Of a DNA stretch of 64,000 nt, positions 21,888 to 32,360 are shown one piece after another. A model generated the notes under the pieces. It was not told the DNA's origin and ran no database searches. It saw nothing but the letters and a program-made list of their open reading frames with translations. The translations under genes and the position numbers were made by a program. Where the stretch lies: contig NC_133158.1 in NCBI RefSeq assembly GCF_040802235.1, forward strand, positions 19,223,001-19,287,000, written 5' to 3'. Numbering within the stretch: the first letter of the stretch is position 1; every line of letters starts with the position of its first letter. The stretch is from Manis javanica (lineage: Eukaryota; Chordata; Mammalia; Pholidota; Manidae).

Positions 21888-21945
21888 GCCTACACACGTG
21901 TGCGTGCACGCACATACACACACACGTACATACACACGCTCTCTC
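21888..21945. repeat. Imperfect (CA)n/(CG)n dinucleotide repeat
   Basis: Alternating CA with TG and CG interruptions. The alternating purine-pyrimidine pattern (acacgtgtgcgtgcacgcac) is favourable to Z-DNA. Confidence 0.85.
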
Positions 21946-22284
21946 ACAAAGAGATTTTTTTTCTTTAACCATAATCAGCCTTTTCCCTTTAATAACGTGA
22001 CAGGACTATCTTGCCATGTCAATAAACTCAGCCCTGCGACATTCATGTTCATGCTGCTCAGTATTTCAAAGTGGGCATAATGGTGTTTAGTCAGACCCCA
22101 ACTGGCAGGTACTTAGCTTACTTCCTTTCTGGCCGGGCTGATGATCAACAATGGCAGGGCTACCCAGGTTGGGCGTTCCCATGGAACCCAAAACTGTTCC
22201 TTTAGTAACAATGGCTATGTAGAGATTTTGCTCACTGTTCACCTGGAACGCTGAAAGCTCTGGAAGGAAACGGTTACGGGTTTG
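21946..22284. other. Unassigned non-coding stretch
   Basis: Nothing recognised apart from a short T-run near 21955. Confidence 0.35.
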
Positions 22285-22482
22285 TGATCTCAAATCAGAT
22301 GCATTGCGTTCAAACGAGCTCTGTGCCTTTGGGCAGCTAATGAACCACTGCGTGAAAGGCCTTGGTTTCCTATCTATAAAAGGGGACCCTGAGCACTCTG
22401 GGTAGTAAGGTGTGGGAAGCCTTAGCAGGGGCCTGGCACCTAGGAAACCTCAGCACATACCAGGCACTTATCAAATATTTAG
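22285..22482 (+). repeat. MIR SINE
   Basis: 'gcattgcgttcaaacgagct', 'ctgtgcctttgggcagctaa', 'gtttcctatctataaaaggg', 'gccttagcaggggcctggca'. Diverged. Confidence 0.65.
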
Positions 22483-22504
22483 TGAACAGAAATATCACTA
22501 AATA

Positions 22505-22690
22505 TCTTTGCACCAGTCAAAACTCCTTAGGATAAGTTCCTAAGGTCAGAAGGGCTACACTTGCTAAAGACTTAATATGTACTATCAAATTGCTCTCCGG
22601 AAACACCATACCATCCACACAATATAAGAATCCTGGTTTGTTTTCCCCTCACCAACACAGCTAGGTGCTTTGCGAGCTAATCTGTCCCAC
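22505..22690 (-). mobile_element. Old L1 (L1ME-type) fragment, reverse orientation
   Basis: 'ccttaggataagttcctaag', 'gtcagaagggctaca', 'atcaaattgctctccggaaa', 'cacaatataagaatcctggt', 'ttcccctcaccaacacagct' match the antisense old-L1 landmark series, the same as at 29080-29230. Confidence 0.55.
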
Positions 22691-23680
22691 TCTTGTGTTG
22701 GGAGGGAAGCCCTGGGGCCCTCAGAACAATTTCTTGAGGCCAGGGAGGTGAGGACTGGTGAGTCACAGCCGTGTAAGGAAGCGTGAGATGGCTGGTGTCC
22801 CACGGGAACAGAGAAGCAGCCCTCCTCTCTCACTGTGTGACTAAATCGCATTAGACTTGCCTGGATGCTGGAGTCACATCTGCCAGAGTGTATCAGCAGG
22901 ACACTCGGGCATCTCTATCCTGGGCCCTGCCCACGCTGCCAGGCCCCAGCCTCTCTCTCTCAGCCCCGCGTGATGGCTCTTTGGGGTCTCCCAGTGGGGT
23001 GCAGCTCAGGCCTCCTCCCTCCCCCAGCTGCGACCAGCTGTGTCTGTTTTTCAGCCGCCAGGGTCTAATTCCAGGATTACACCTTCTATGTTGATGACAT
23101 GTAATAGCCGGAGTGTAAAAGCTTTAGATGTGCTCCCAGCAGCGAAGCATGGGGCATTTCTCTGGGGGCTGAAGATCGTGTTTAGGCCACAGGAGAGCAT
23201 GGTCTGCTCCACCAACCCCTTTCACGACACATGGCCCCATGACAGTGAGGAAAAGCTCTGGCCAAGAGGCAGGAACTTTATCATAACATGTTTTCAGTTC
23301 CCGAGGAATTGAGAAGTCTGCTCTCAGTCACGTTCTCTCAATGTGTGGAGAAAGGACAGGGGGGAAGATTCTTCCAGGTGGTGCCACATTCTCTCCCTAC
23401 AGATTCCCCCTCAGAGCAAATTTAGGAAAGGGGATTTGAGGATCAGAGAAAGGAAACACACATTTTTAAAAGAGAAAGCTATTTTTCATTTCTGCAGTGG
23501 TTGGACACTTATCACAAAATAACTTCAACCCCCAGAAACACCTTTTTTAGGGCTGTTTTGTTTTTTCTAATTTCTTTCTTGCCTGAAGAATTATGACATT
23601 TCCCCCATATTAAAAAAAAAGTAGGCATTCAGAGAAATCTAAGAAAAATATATTATTAGTAACAAAAATAACAAGAATAA
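22691..23680. other. Unassigned non-coding stretch
   Basis: No clear repeat. GC-rich from 22860 to 23060, AT-rich after 23450. The region 23060-23320 might contain conserved sequence. Confidence 0.35.
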
Positions 23681-23739
23681 CCAGGTTTATGAAGCACTGA
23701 ACACGTTTTTTTTTTCTTTTTAGGGATTGTATCTCTTGA

Positions 23740-24095
23740 TGCTTTTATTTATTTTTTATTTTATTTTTTTATTTTGGTATCATTAATCTACAATTACATG
23801 AAGAACATTATGTTTACTAGGCTCCCCCCTTCACCAAGTCCCCCCCGACATACCCCTTCACAGTCACTGTCCATCAGCGTAGTAAGATGCTGTAATATCA
23901 CTACCTGTCTTCTCTGTGTTGTAGAGCCCACCCCATACCCCCTCCACATGATACATGCTAATTGTAATGCCCCCTTTCTTTTTCCCACCCTTATCCCTCC
24001 CTTCCCACCCATCCTCCCCAGTCCCTTTTCCTTTGGTAACTGTGAGTCCATTCGTGGGTTCTGTGATTCTGCTGCCGTTTTTGAACATGTTTTTG
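23740..24095 (-). mobile_element. 5'-truncated L1 3' UTR, reverse orientation
   Basis: Plus strand begins with an AT-rich run corresponding to an antisense poly(A) tail, then 'ggtatcattaatctacaatt', 'acatgaagaacattatgttt', 'cttcaccaagtccccc', 'tccatcagcgtagtaagatg', 'ggtaactgtgagtccattcg'. The L1 end at 28620-28822 reads the same text in the opposite orientation ('catcttactatgttgatagg'), so both belong to one L1 lineage. Only 3' UTR sequence is present. The wording resembles a laurasiatherian L1 type that I recall from pangolins. Confidence 0.85.
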
Positions 24096-24104
24096 ATAGT
24101 TCAC

Positions 24105-24222
24105 TATAATACTCACATTCATTAAATTCATTTTAGTGATAACCCTAAGACAAAGCTATATTTAGCCATATTTACAGATAAGGAAACCAAGCCTAAAGAG
24201 GCAAAACAATTAGATCAAGGTT
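24105..24222 (-). repeat. MIR SINE fragment, reverse orientation
   Basis: 'ttcattaaattcattttagt', 'gataaccctaagac', 'tatttacagataaggaaacc', 'aagcctaaagaggcaaaaca'. A weak MIR-like piece at about 23685-23708 ('tttatgaagcactgaacac') suggests that the L1 at 23740-24095 may have split one MIR. Confidence 0.65.
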
Positions 24223-24234
24223 GGCTAATGGTTT

Positions 24235-24885
24235 TCCAACCTTTTATTAAAGTACGTATCAGAAAAACAAACACATTGTAAGTAACCTGCTGGGTGGATT
24301 TCACCAAGTGAAGACAACCGTGTAACCAGCATCTCAACCAAGACACGAAGGTCATCACCAGCCCCCTGGAGCACCGCTCCTGCTCTTCCCGCTCACTAAT
24401 CCCCAAGGGTAACCAGTGCCTAACAGATTTTGCCTGTTCGGAAATGCACATAAATGGAATCATGCAGTACTCTTCTGTCCATAACTTACTTCCTGTAACC
24501 TGGCATCTGGAAGATTCCCCGGTGTTGTGCGTGCGCACTAATCCATGCTCTGTCACCACAGCACAACACTCTGTGGTATGGGTGTCCATTCTGGAGTTGA
24601 ACCTTTGGGTGCAGCCAGTTGGTGGCCCTTAACAAATGGTGTGGCTGCGAACACTGTTGAGCACATCATCTTCTGTATTCAGTGTGCATCTCCGTCAGCA
24701 CAGGCTTCAGAGTGAAATGCTCAGCTTTAACAGGGTCTACTTTCCAAAGTGGTTGGACCTGTTTACACTCCCGGCAGCGTAGGAGGGTTCCATGTTAATT
24801 GCCTCACTGAGCCTTGGGATGGTCCCTCGTTCTCATTCCCGATGTTGTGCTGGGTGGATGTCAGATAACTTCCAGGTGGAAGAGT
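24235..24885 (-). mobile_element. Old L1 (L1M-type) 3' region, reverse orientation
   Basis: 'aaccttttattaaagtacgt' (antisense tail), 'gtgtaaccagcatctcaacc', 'aatgcacataaatggaatca', 'tgcagtactcttctgtccat', 'gttggacctgtttacactcc'. The same order occurs at 37075-37560, another antisense old L1. Confidence 0.7.
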
Positions 24886-25624
24886 TGAGCATCAGACCCA
24901 ACATTCCAGAGCAGCGGTGCCTGGCACTTGGTGGGTGCGCGAGGGATAGTTGTTGAATTAATTAATTAATGACCCCAGTGCTCATGGTGTTTCTTCAGTG
25001 GTATCCTGGCATTGCCTCTTGTCAGTCCCAGACTCCCACATGTCACAGGTCCTGGCTTCTTCTCTGTAACCACAGAGGAAAACAGTCTGATGTAACAGCT
25101 TTGGTCTCTAAGACTGACAGTCAACAGTAATAGGAAGCCAAGGAAAGCAAGGAGCTGTGGCCTCTGGGAAGCAGACCCAGGGTCCTCGGCTCCAGACCAA
25201 AGCCAACATCCAGGTACCCACCCGCAGCCAGCAGGTCAGCAGTGACTGTTGCCCTTGAAGAAGAGTCCTGCAAGGAAGGGAAGAAGGAAAACAAGGAGAC
25301 CATGCCGTCAACCCCACACATGTGCACTGACACATCACAGGTGGCGAGGCAGGGGAGCTTTATGTGACCGGAGAACAGAGAGAGGGTCTTAATTCCCTTG
25401 CAAACTACATGGGTTCATTAGGGTAACTTTCAGAGGAAATCCAATACATGACTGTTTCAATTTTAAACACCCTTCCAAGAAAAGGATTAAGTACGATTAA
25501 GACAATTCTATTCATTGGGAAAAACAGACGGCTGTGCCTTCAAATGTACATTGTCTGAGAGCTGGCTTCCTTTTGTCCCTTCTTTGTCATCCGGCAAAGT
25601 CTGGGAAAAGCATAACAATGGTAA
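24886..25624. other. Unassigned non-coding stretch
   Basis: Largely unrecognised. 'gtgcctggcacttggtgggt' and 'gttgttgaattaattaatta' near 24915-24970 look like a short L2 3' end in forward orientation. Confidence 0.4.
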
Positions 25625-25822
25625 ACAGTGACCACTTTTGAACACTCACCAGGTACTACGTGCTGCCCCAAGCACTGTGCCGAGTTGTCTCTTAGATTTT
25701 CACTAAGATCCTACATGGCAGGGACTGCTCCTGTCCCTATTTAAGGAGGGGGGACCGAAGCTTGGAGAGGTAATACCTGAAGATCAAACAGCTGGTTGGC
25801 AGGCGGGCCTTGAACCCTGGTG
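25625..25822 (-). repeat. MIR SINE, reverse orientation
   Basis: 'aacactcaccaggtactacg', 'cccaagcactgtgccgagtt', 'cttggagaggtaatacctga', 'agatcaaacagctggttggc', 'ggcgggccttgaaccctgg'. Confidence 0.85.
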
Positions 25823-25827
25823 CTCCG

Positions 25828-26275
25828 GTTATCTACTGCTGTGTAACAAGTCATCCCGAAACCCGACAGCTTAAAACCACTGCCACCTGGGCAGGGTGCC
25901 GCTCCATTCGGTGTTGACTGGGCTCACTTCGTGGTGCCGGTACTCAGCTGGCAGAGGGGTCTTTGGGAGGGTCTGAGATGACCAGTGCCTAGGCAGGGAG
26001 GCTGGGCAACTCAGGTGGGACTGTCACCGGGAGGGAAGGGGTGCAATCTCTCCAGCACAGCTGCCTCAGAGTGACCATGCTGCTGCAAGGCCACCTGGGG
26101 CCAGCAGACAAAGTGCCGGAGGCACAAGCTGCCCAGGCCAGGGCCCACAGGCCAGCACAGCACTGCTTCGAGGCTGTCCAGGAGCACAGCCAGGTCAGGG
26201 GTGGCGGACTGACAGGTGTGAGGGAGGAGTATCAGAGCATTTCTGTAACCCACCACATTCTGTTTCTGTTAGATT
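25828..26275 (-). repeat. Ancient LTR-like repeat, reverse orientation
   Basis: 'ttatctactgctgtgtaaca' followed by a decayed 'cttaaaac' segment and 'ggctcacttcgtggtgccgg' resembles the antisense 3' end of an old MaLR/ERVL-type LTR. The repeat at 52745-53180 starts with comparable text. Diverged and only loosely bounded. Confidence 0.5.
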
Positions 26276-26314
26276 CCAGAGCCCTCTGCCATAACCAGGA
26301 ATGTATACTGCTTC

Positions 26315-26600
26315 ACTGGCTGCTGCTGAGTATCTCCCCTGTGTTATGCATTTCACACATTCACATACCCTGTTTTACTTAATGCTGAAAGGAAAAGAGG
26401 GAGAGAGAGAGAAAAAGGAGGGAAAAAGGAGGATAAAGAGGAGAAGGAAAGAAGGAAGACAGATAGGCAGACAGGGGAAGGGGAACTTAGCACATATTTC
26501 TCCCATTCTACAGATGAAGAGACTGAGGGTCAGGGAAGTGCAGTGCCTTGTCCAAGGTCATGTGGCTAGTGAGGGTGAGTCAGGATTTGAAGCCCCCATT
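26315..26600 (-). repeat. MIR SINE interrupted by a purine tract, reverse orientation
   Basis: The left part ('tgagtatctcccctgtgtta', 'cacattcacataccctgttt') and right part ('ctcccattctacagatgaag', 'agactgagggtcagggaagt', 'ccaaggtcatgtggctagtg', 'gtcaggatttgaagccccc') belong to one antisense MIR. A microsatellite has expanded between them. Confidence 0.75.
26388..26478. repeat. Purine-rich (GA)n/(GGAAA)n tract
   Basis: About 90 bases almost entirely A/G on the plus strand, grading into 'agacagataggcagacagg'. It sits inside the MIR, so it arose after that insertion. Confidence 0.9.
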
Positions 26601-27384
26601 CCTTCCCTCCTTCCTTCACACTTTCTTCCCCCTGGCAGGTCAGCAGCCATACTTTTACTAGTTCCCAAATACAGCCCTGAGTGTAAGAGTCAGAGCATCC
26701 TTTGACCCTTCACTCTTGCTTAAAGAAACCCCAGTTTCCAGAATGTGATCCCCTAAACCAGATGCTCTAAAGTCTCCTTCCCCCTGGGGCAGCTGTCATT
26801 TGTTCAAAGGGAGATGAGCCACTGCAGGGATCAGCTCCGACAGCAGGGATTCTCTTCCATCTGTCCACTTAGGGCCCAGTTCCCTCAGAATCCTTCCATG
26901 GAGATTCTGAGCATGGATGCCATTCAGGGATAAAAATATATTTATCCAAGTGGCTCTCCGCCAGTGAGCAGGCAGCTTTAAGGATGTGCCTGCGAGATCC
27001 AGAAAACAGCTGATGAAACCATGGGGCTTTCTGCGCGAGCTCCCTCGTCCTTCACGTCCTGACATAACACAGGAGCCGGTGCTGTTTATTGCTGTGATGT
27101 GTCACTGTGTGTAACAGAAAGCAGGCAAGGAAGGCTCAATTATAAAAAGGAATGTTTTCAAGACACTTTAATTCCCTCATTTTTTTTTTTTGCCCTGACA
27201 AGAACTCGTGCATGCACACACACACACACACACACACAAATGTGAATCTAGCTTAATTTGGGGCTCTTAAAATTACTGCTAATGTGATTTCTTAATACCC
27301 TTTGGGTACATCTTAGAACTGCAAAAATTTCTAAGATTTTCTTTTGCTTCTGTAGCAAGAAGGTTGAATGTGGGGCTTCCAGGG
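26601..27384. other. Unassigned stretch with two short simple repeats
   Basis: No interspersed repeat recognised. A T-run (27180-27191) and a (CA)n run (27215-27238) are the only low-complexity parts. 26870-27070 looks undecayed. Confidence 0.4.
27215..27238. repeat. (CA)n dinucleotide repeat
   Basis: About twelve uninterrupted CA units. Confidence 0.95.
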
Positions 27385-27598
27385 ACAGCCTGCCTGCCTC
27401 CAAGCCCGGCACCCACCCTTCAGCGGCTGGGGGGCTATGAGCAACTCATTCCTGTGCCTCAGTTTCCTCATGTCTCAAATGGAGAGAGTAGCAGACCTCT
27501 CTTTCAGTATTGCTATTATGTTAAAAGAGGCAAATATGAAAAGAGCCTAACAGTACCTGGCACTTACATACTAAGTGTTCATATTTATTAAATACTAG
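27385..27598 (+). repeat. MIR SINE
   Basis: 'gctatgagcaactcattcct', 'gtgcctcagtttcctcatgt', 'ctcaaatggagagagtagca', 'gcctaacagtacctggcact', 'actaagtgttcatatttatt'. Confidence 0.85.
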
Positions 27599-27719
27599 CC
27601 ATTTCCATGTAATTAGTACTAAGCAGCCCAAAGTTCAAATATCTAAGAATCACATACACCATGTGAATATGTGTGTGTCTCAGTGCAAAATGACCAAGTA
27701 TATGTTCCTCTGTTAATCA

Positions 27720-27916
27720 CTCTTAAACATCTGAATTACTATAAAAGTAATTTGCTTACTGTAGAAAGTTTTTTAAACATAGAAGAGTAGATAGGAAAAG
27801 TAATCACCACCTATTCTCCAAGGACCTATGGAAATTTTTTTTTAACATTTTCACTATACACTTTCAGTAGTGTGCATAAATATATTTAAACTTTTTCTCA
27901 TAAAGTACTTGCTTTC
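27720..27916 (-). mobile_element. Old L1 (L1ME-type), right-hand part of a split copy, reverse orientation
   Basis: AT-rich antisense 3' region of an old L1 ('aagtaatttgcttactgtag', 'gtgtgcataaatatatttaa'). It continues beyond the inserted younger L1 at 28838 with 'ttataacttgctttagttac'. The last 15 bases (27902-27916) are the probable left target duplication. Confidence 0.5.
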
Positions 27917-28822
27917 AGAAGAAATACAGATGGGAAAAAGTCACATGAAAAGACACTCCACATTTCTAATCATCAGGGAAATGCAAATTAGAATGACAAT
28001 GAGATGCCACCTCACACCGGTTAGGATGGCTACCATCCAAAAGACAAGAAATAACAAATGCTGGCAAGGATGCGGAAAAATAGGAACCATCCTATACTAT
28101 TGGTGGGAATGTAAATTGGTGCAACCGCTGTGGAAAGCAATATGGAGGTTCCTCAAAAAACTAAAAATAGAAATACCATTTGACCCAGGAATTCTACTCC
28201 TAGGAATTTACCCAAAGAAAATAAGATCCTTAATTTGAAAAGACATATGCACCCCTATGTTTAGTGCTGCACTATTTGCAATAGCCAAGATATGGAAGCA
28301 ACCTAAGTGTCCCTCGATAGATGAATGGATGAAGATGTGGTACATATACACAGTCGAATATTATTCAGCCACAAAAAGAAAACAAATCTCCCATTTGCAA
28401 CAACATTGATGGATCTAGAGGACATTATGTGCAGTGAAATAAGCCAGGCAGAGAAAGACAAATACCAAATGATTTCACTTACTTGTGGTGTATAAAAACA
28501 AAGCAAACAGAAGTAATGAAATAGTAGACCCATAGACACCGAGAAGGGTCTAGCAGTCACCAAGGGGGAAGGGTTGGGGTGGGGAGGGGAGGGTGAAGGG
28601 GATAAAGGGGCACAGTAATTCGTAATCATGATATAGGTTGGTCACGGGTATGGTAGCACAGCACAGAGAATACAGTTAGTGATTCTGTAACATCTTACTA
28701 TGTTGATAGGTAGTGACCACACAAGAGGGGGTGAGGATTTAATAATATGGGTAACCATCGAACCACTGTTGTATATTTAAAACCAACATAAGATTGTATA
28801 TCAACAATACTTTGATTTTAAA
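27917..28822 (+). mobile_element. 5'-truncated L1: C-terminal ORF2 remnant plus 3' UTR
   Basis: It starts inside ORF2 ('agaagaaatacagatggg') and reads in frame as an ORF2 C-terminal region to a stop at 28236-28238 (TGA where related copies have a CGA-type arginine codon, a CpG-decay change). The ORF2 signature CWQGCGK ... [12 protein letters not shown] lies at about 28060-28135. Resemblance to ORF2 resumes past the stop (IAKIWKQPKCPS, about 28275-28315). The 3' UTR begins around 28480 and ends 'ttgtatatcaacaatacttt'. Likely flanked by an eroded 15-bp duplication (27902-27916 and 28823-28837). Confidence 0.85.
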
Positions 28823-29235
28823 AAAGCATATGCTTTCTTATAACTTGCTTTAGTTACTTGTGATATAAAAATATCATCATATTACTAAGTATACCTAGAC
28901 AGCATCATATGTGTACATTTACATCTGCATAGTTTTTCCATCTCCTGAATATACTGCTATCACTTAACTGATCCCCTGCTGTTGGGCATGTAGGTTGCTT
29001 CCAACATTTTTACAGTATCAAAAACAACACTGAAATGAACATTCTTAGAAATAAACTATTGTGCACTTCCACGGTCTATTTCCTTAGGATAAATAGAATT
29101 TATAGGTCAAAATATCTGCACATTTTTAAGGTTACATATAGGACAACAGCACCCTTCAGAAAAGGTGCATCACTCCCTCCAGTGGTGAATGAATATTTAT
29201 TTCCCCTATATTTACCACCCATGAGAATTCCTTGC
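28823..29235 (-). mobile_element. Old L1 (L1ME-type), left-hand part of the split copy, reverse orientation
   Basis: 'tgctgttgggcatgtaggtt', 'gcttccaacatttttacagt', 'aacactgaaatgaacattct', 'tatttccttaggataaatag', 'tataggtcaaaatatctgca'. This is the standard antisense old-L1 landmark series, here continuing the piece at 27720-27916. Confidence 0.65.
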
Positions 29236-29237
29236 TC

Positions 29238-29300
29238 AATTCTTTCAAAATTACTGAGCACCTACTGTTTTCCACGCACTGTTAGAGATGACTAGAACAA
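29238..29300 (-). repeat. LINE L2 3' end fragment, reverse orientation
   Basis: 'cttgctcaattctttcaaaa', 'ttactgagcacctactgttt', 'tccacgcactgttagaga'. Confidence 0.55.
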
Positions 29301-30445
29301 GTCCTCTTTTCCCTATGGTCCATCTTCAAAGATGTCATATACTCAACTCTGAAGATCTGGTGTCAGTGTGGCCCCTTTATCTCTTTACTTGACTGTCAGA
29401 GAAAAAGGATGATCTGACAAGTGGGACAGGGTTGGGGACAGAGCTTCAGTCTCCAGACCTGTGAAGAGCCCCTTCTTTGTGTCCCTCAGCCAGGAATGTG
29501 CCAGCTGTAATGCCCTCTCCTTACTGTTGTTGAATCCTCTGTGGCTTGGTCTGCTCCAAGCCTTCTCCCTAAATATGTGGCAAGAGCTTAAAACCAGACA
29601 GAGAGAGGGTTTCAATGCAAACACCAACAGCAGCAGATGTGTAGTGATGTCCAGCTCTATGACTGAGGACTCTGAAGCTGCTGGAGCTCACTGGAAAAGA
29701 GGGTTGTGATTGACTAGTGATGTCTGCCACGGACATAGGAATGGAGAACAGTGGTATGTGTACCTATAGATTATGTGATTCACTCCATATCCAGGCTTTG
29801 ACTGCCCATGGGACAGATCCTTTTGGATTCATGTGACTTTTTCCCATACTTCTGCTTTCTTTTGTGCTTTTCTTCTTTTTCACTCTCTGCAGTGCACTTT
29901 CTTTCTTCTTGTTTTTGCACTTCATACACATTTCTCATCTCTGTAAAGAGTGTCTTTCCTAACGCTCCATCCTTGTTGTCTTCAGCCTGCCAGGAATGCC
30001 CACTGTTGTGCTTTCTTTTGCTCCCTGGTCTTTTTTTCTTTCTCTGCCTCTCTCCTCCTACAGATCACCCACTCAGTTCACCCTCTACGTGTTACCAGAA
30101 GCTGTTGGTGGTAAACCGTATTCCCCAGGCCAGTAATTTCATTCTTGATGGATTGACCACAGGGGGGCGCTGTTTCCCTCAGGAAGCCCCACCGTTAAGG
30201 CAGGATGGACTTACTGATCTGACAGAGTCACCAGGAAGCCACCCTCACAGGAAACAGAGCACAGCAGTTATGGTGCCTATTCACATCAAAGCATCCCCTG
30301 ATGGTGCTTCACAAGCTCCTGGAGGTTGACTGGTAAAATGTGGCTCATACAGAGTCAAGTCCATGCTGCCCAGGCCTGTGCATAGCCTGAAGACACTTAG
30401 CCTTATGGACTAGCGGTCTTAGGGCATAATGCATGCCTCATTCAC
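29301..30445. other. Unassigned non-coding stretch
   Basis: No repeat recognised. The 173-codon forward frame at 29808-30329 starts in a pyrimidine-rich segment and so reads as a Phe/Leu/Ser/Cys-rich string. I see no domain and consider it spurious. Confidence 0.4.
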
Positions 30446-30449
30446 AGCC

Positions 30450-30662
30450 TCGCCTTACTGAGCTCTAACTATGCATCAGGCATTGTGCTAAAGGCTTACA
30501 TGCATTATCTTATTGATTCTCCCCTCTAATCTAGAAGTTGGTTACCATTATTACTCCCATTTTATAGATGAGAAAACAGAGACCCAGGGATCTAAGTAAC
30601 TTGCCTAAATCTCTCTTCTAGGGAGTAGTAGGGCCTCCATCTGGGTCTCTGCAGCTCCACAC
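30450..30662 (-). repeat. MIR SINE, reverse orientation
   Basis: 'tgagctctaactatgcatca', 'ggcattgtgctaaaggctta', 'ccattttatagatgagaaaa', 'cagagacccagggatctaag', 'taacttgcctaaatctctct'. Confidence 0.85.
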
Positions 30663-31029
30663 CATATATTAGTCAACACAGTACACTGCTCCCTGTGTGG
30701 GGGCCAAGAGGTCCTCCCTACCCAGCCTGCCACACCAAAGAACTTGGAAAGAAGGAAGATAGAATTGCCATCTGAGAATTAAGCCGTAAAGTCCATAGTG
30801 GATCAGATCAGCAAACTGCAAGGTGTTTCTAAAGAAATATCCTGACTCCAAGGTCTAAGAATAAAGGTACTCACATATTTAAAGAGAAAAAAATGTGTCC
30901 CTCTGAAGAAAGCTGGGCCACCACTAGTGGAAGCCCTCCCAAATGGGATTTAAAGAACACACACCCAAACACCACCGAGGAGAGAGGTGGGTACACCATG
31001 TCTGCTCTGTCCAGAGGCACATTCCTGTT
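30663..31029. other. Unassigned non-coding stretch
   Basis: Nothing recognised. Confidence 0.4.
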
Positions 31030-31162
31030 AGGCTATTCATTCATTAAACTATTGTTTATACGGTACCTGCTACATGCTTGCCACTGTGCTGGGCACTGTC
31101 CTGAAACTCAAGGAGCCTACGACCTAGTCAGGAGGCAGATTGATCATGAACTAATAAAGTCT
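31030..31162 (-). repeat. LINE L2 3' end, reverse orientation
   Basis: 'gctattcattcattaaacta', 'ctgctacatgcttgccactg', 'tgctgggcactgtcctgaaa', 'ctcaaggagcctacgaccta' are the antisense L2 tail and adjoining consensus. Confidence 0.8.
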
Positions 31163-31614
31163 GAGCATCGGGACCCTCATCTGCCTGGACCCTTTCCAAG
31201 AGCCCTAATAGTAAGTTCATGTGTCACATGTTTCTGTGAAATTCGCCCATGTGAAAGACTCAACAGCCATCAGTTAGGGCCACTATCTCCACTTTTCTTT
31301 CCTCCCTGTATGTAAAATAAATATTCACTTTTATGCTGACTTAATTAGGATCCACTGGAAGCAGCCCCCGGGACAAGGACAGGAGTCTGCTTGGTCCATT
31401 TGGGTGTGCAGGCAACGCGGGCAGGCCAGTGTAGAAGGGAGACTGGGAAGGGCAGTCGGCCGGCAAGGTCTGCACCACCAAGCCAGCCCAGCCGTGGATG
31501 CCTGGGGCTGCATCCCATGGGGCTCTGGGGGACAGGGCATCTTAACATACAGATCGCATTATTATTTAGGTATGACAAGGCCAACAGACCAGAAGACAAC
31601 TGCCATTGAAAAGA
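31163..31614. other. Unassigned non-coding stretch flanking an LTR
   Basis: No repeat recognised. 31370-31520 is GC-rich. A 154-codon forward frame (31404-31868) runs from here into the LTR and is not gene-like. Confidence 0.4.
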
Positions 31615-31619
31615 CAGCT

Positions 31620-32239
31620 TGTTACTCACGGTTCCCAAGAGGCAGGGTTCACCACGCCGTGAGGGGCCACCCGGGAAAGCACCAGGGTCGGGCAGGAGGC
31701 AGAGGGCTGGGCAAAAAGCCTTTATTGTGGTTTCGGCGGGAGAGAACAGTGAGGCAGGGTAAGAGGGTTAGGATTGGCTGGCGGATGATTTTGGTGGCCT
31801 CTGGGGCATGGGGTGTCCCTAGTTGTCAGGTACCTGGCCTGATTAGGGCAGGTGGGCAGCAGCCTTAAGTATCAGAGCCCAATAAAGGAGGTTGCTGGGG
31901 GCGTGGGCTCTGCACTGGTTGGTGTGCCTTTGAAAGATACACCCCACAGGGAGTTTTCACTATCTCTGGGAATTGACTGACCATAGAGGGGCAGTCCCGC
32001 CAGGGCCAGCAAGGCCACAGAGGTCAAGGCAGGAGCAATACAGAAATAAAGATGTGGCTAATGCACAGGAAGAACCCACACCCCAGGGTGGGCCCATCCC
32101 CAAGCAAGGGAGCCGCTGGCTGAGGGCTTCTGGCAGGTGGTGGGAGTTATTCCCCCAGCACTCCTGGTGGGCAAGAGGCTTCAGAGAAAGCAGGAGGTCC
32201 TCACAGCTGACATGGCCAGAACACATGACCTGAGGGACA
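31620..32239 (-). mobile_element. Probable solo LTR of an endogenous retrovirus (ERV1-like), reverse orientation
   Basis: On the minus strand the element ends ...GAGTAACA. Upstream are a polyadenylation signal (plus 'tttatt', 31712-31717), a U5-like GC-rich stretch with CCCGGGT, and a weak TATA-like 'GATACTTAAGG' (plus about 31860-31872). CAGCT occurs at 31615-31619 and again at 32240-32244, giving TGT...ACA ends and a 5-bp duplication. An alternative end at 32213, also followed by CAGCT, is possible. No internal retroviral genes are present. This is known structure for ERV LTRs. The class assignment is inferred from duplication length and sequence texture. Confidence 0.55.
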
Positions 32240-32360
32240 CAGCTAGGCACCAATAGCTCAGCTCCCTTGCACATTTTTTTTTTACCAAGAAGGCCTCCCA
32301 CATTGGGTAAGCCTCACAGTCCACAACACTGGGTCTGCCCATATGGGGAGACAATCTGGC

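Noticed and set aside
29808..30329. 173-codon forward frame with a hydrophobic, Cys/Phe-rich N-terminus that mimics a membrane protein
   Set aside because: The hydrophobicity comes from a pyrimidine-rich stretch (TTC/TCT/CTT codons). No orthologous domain recognised.
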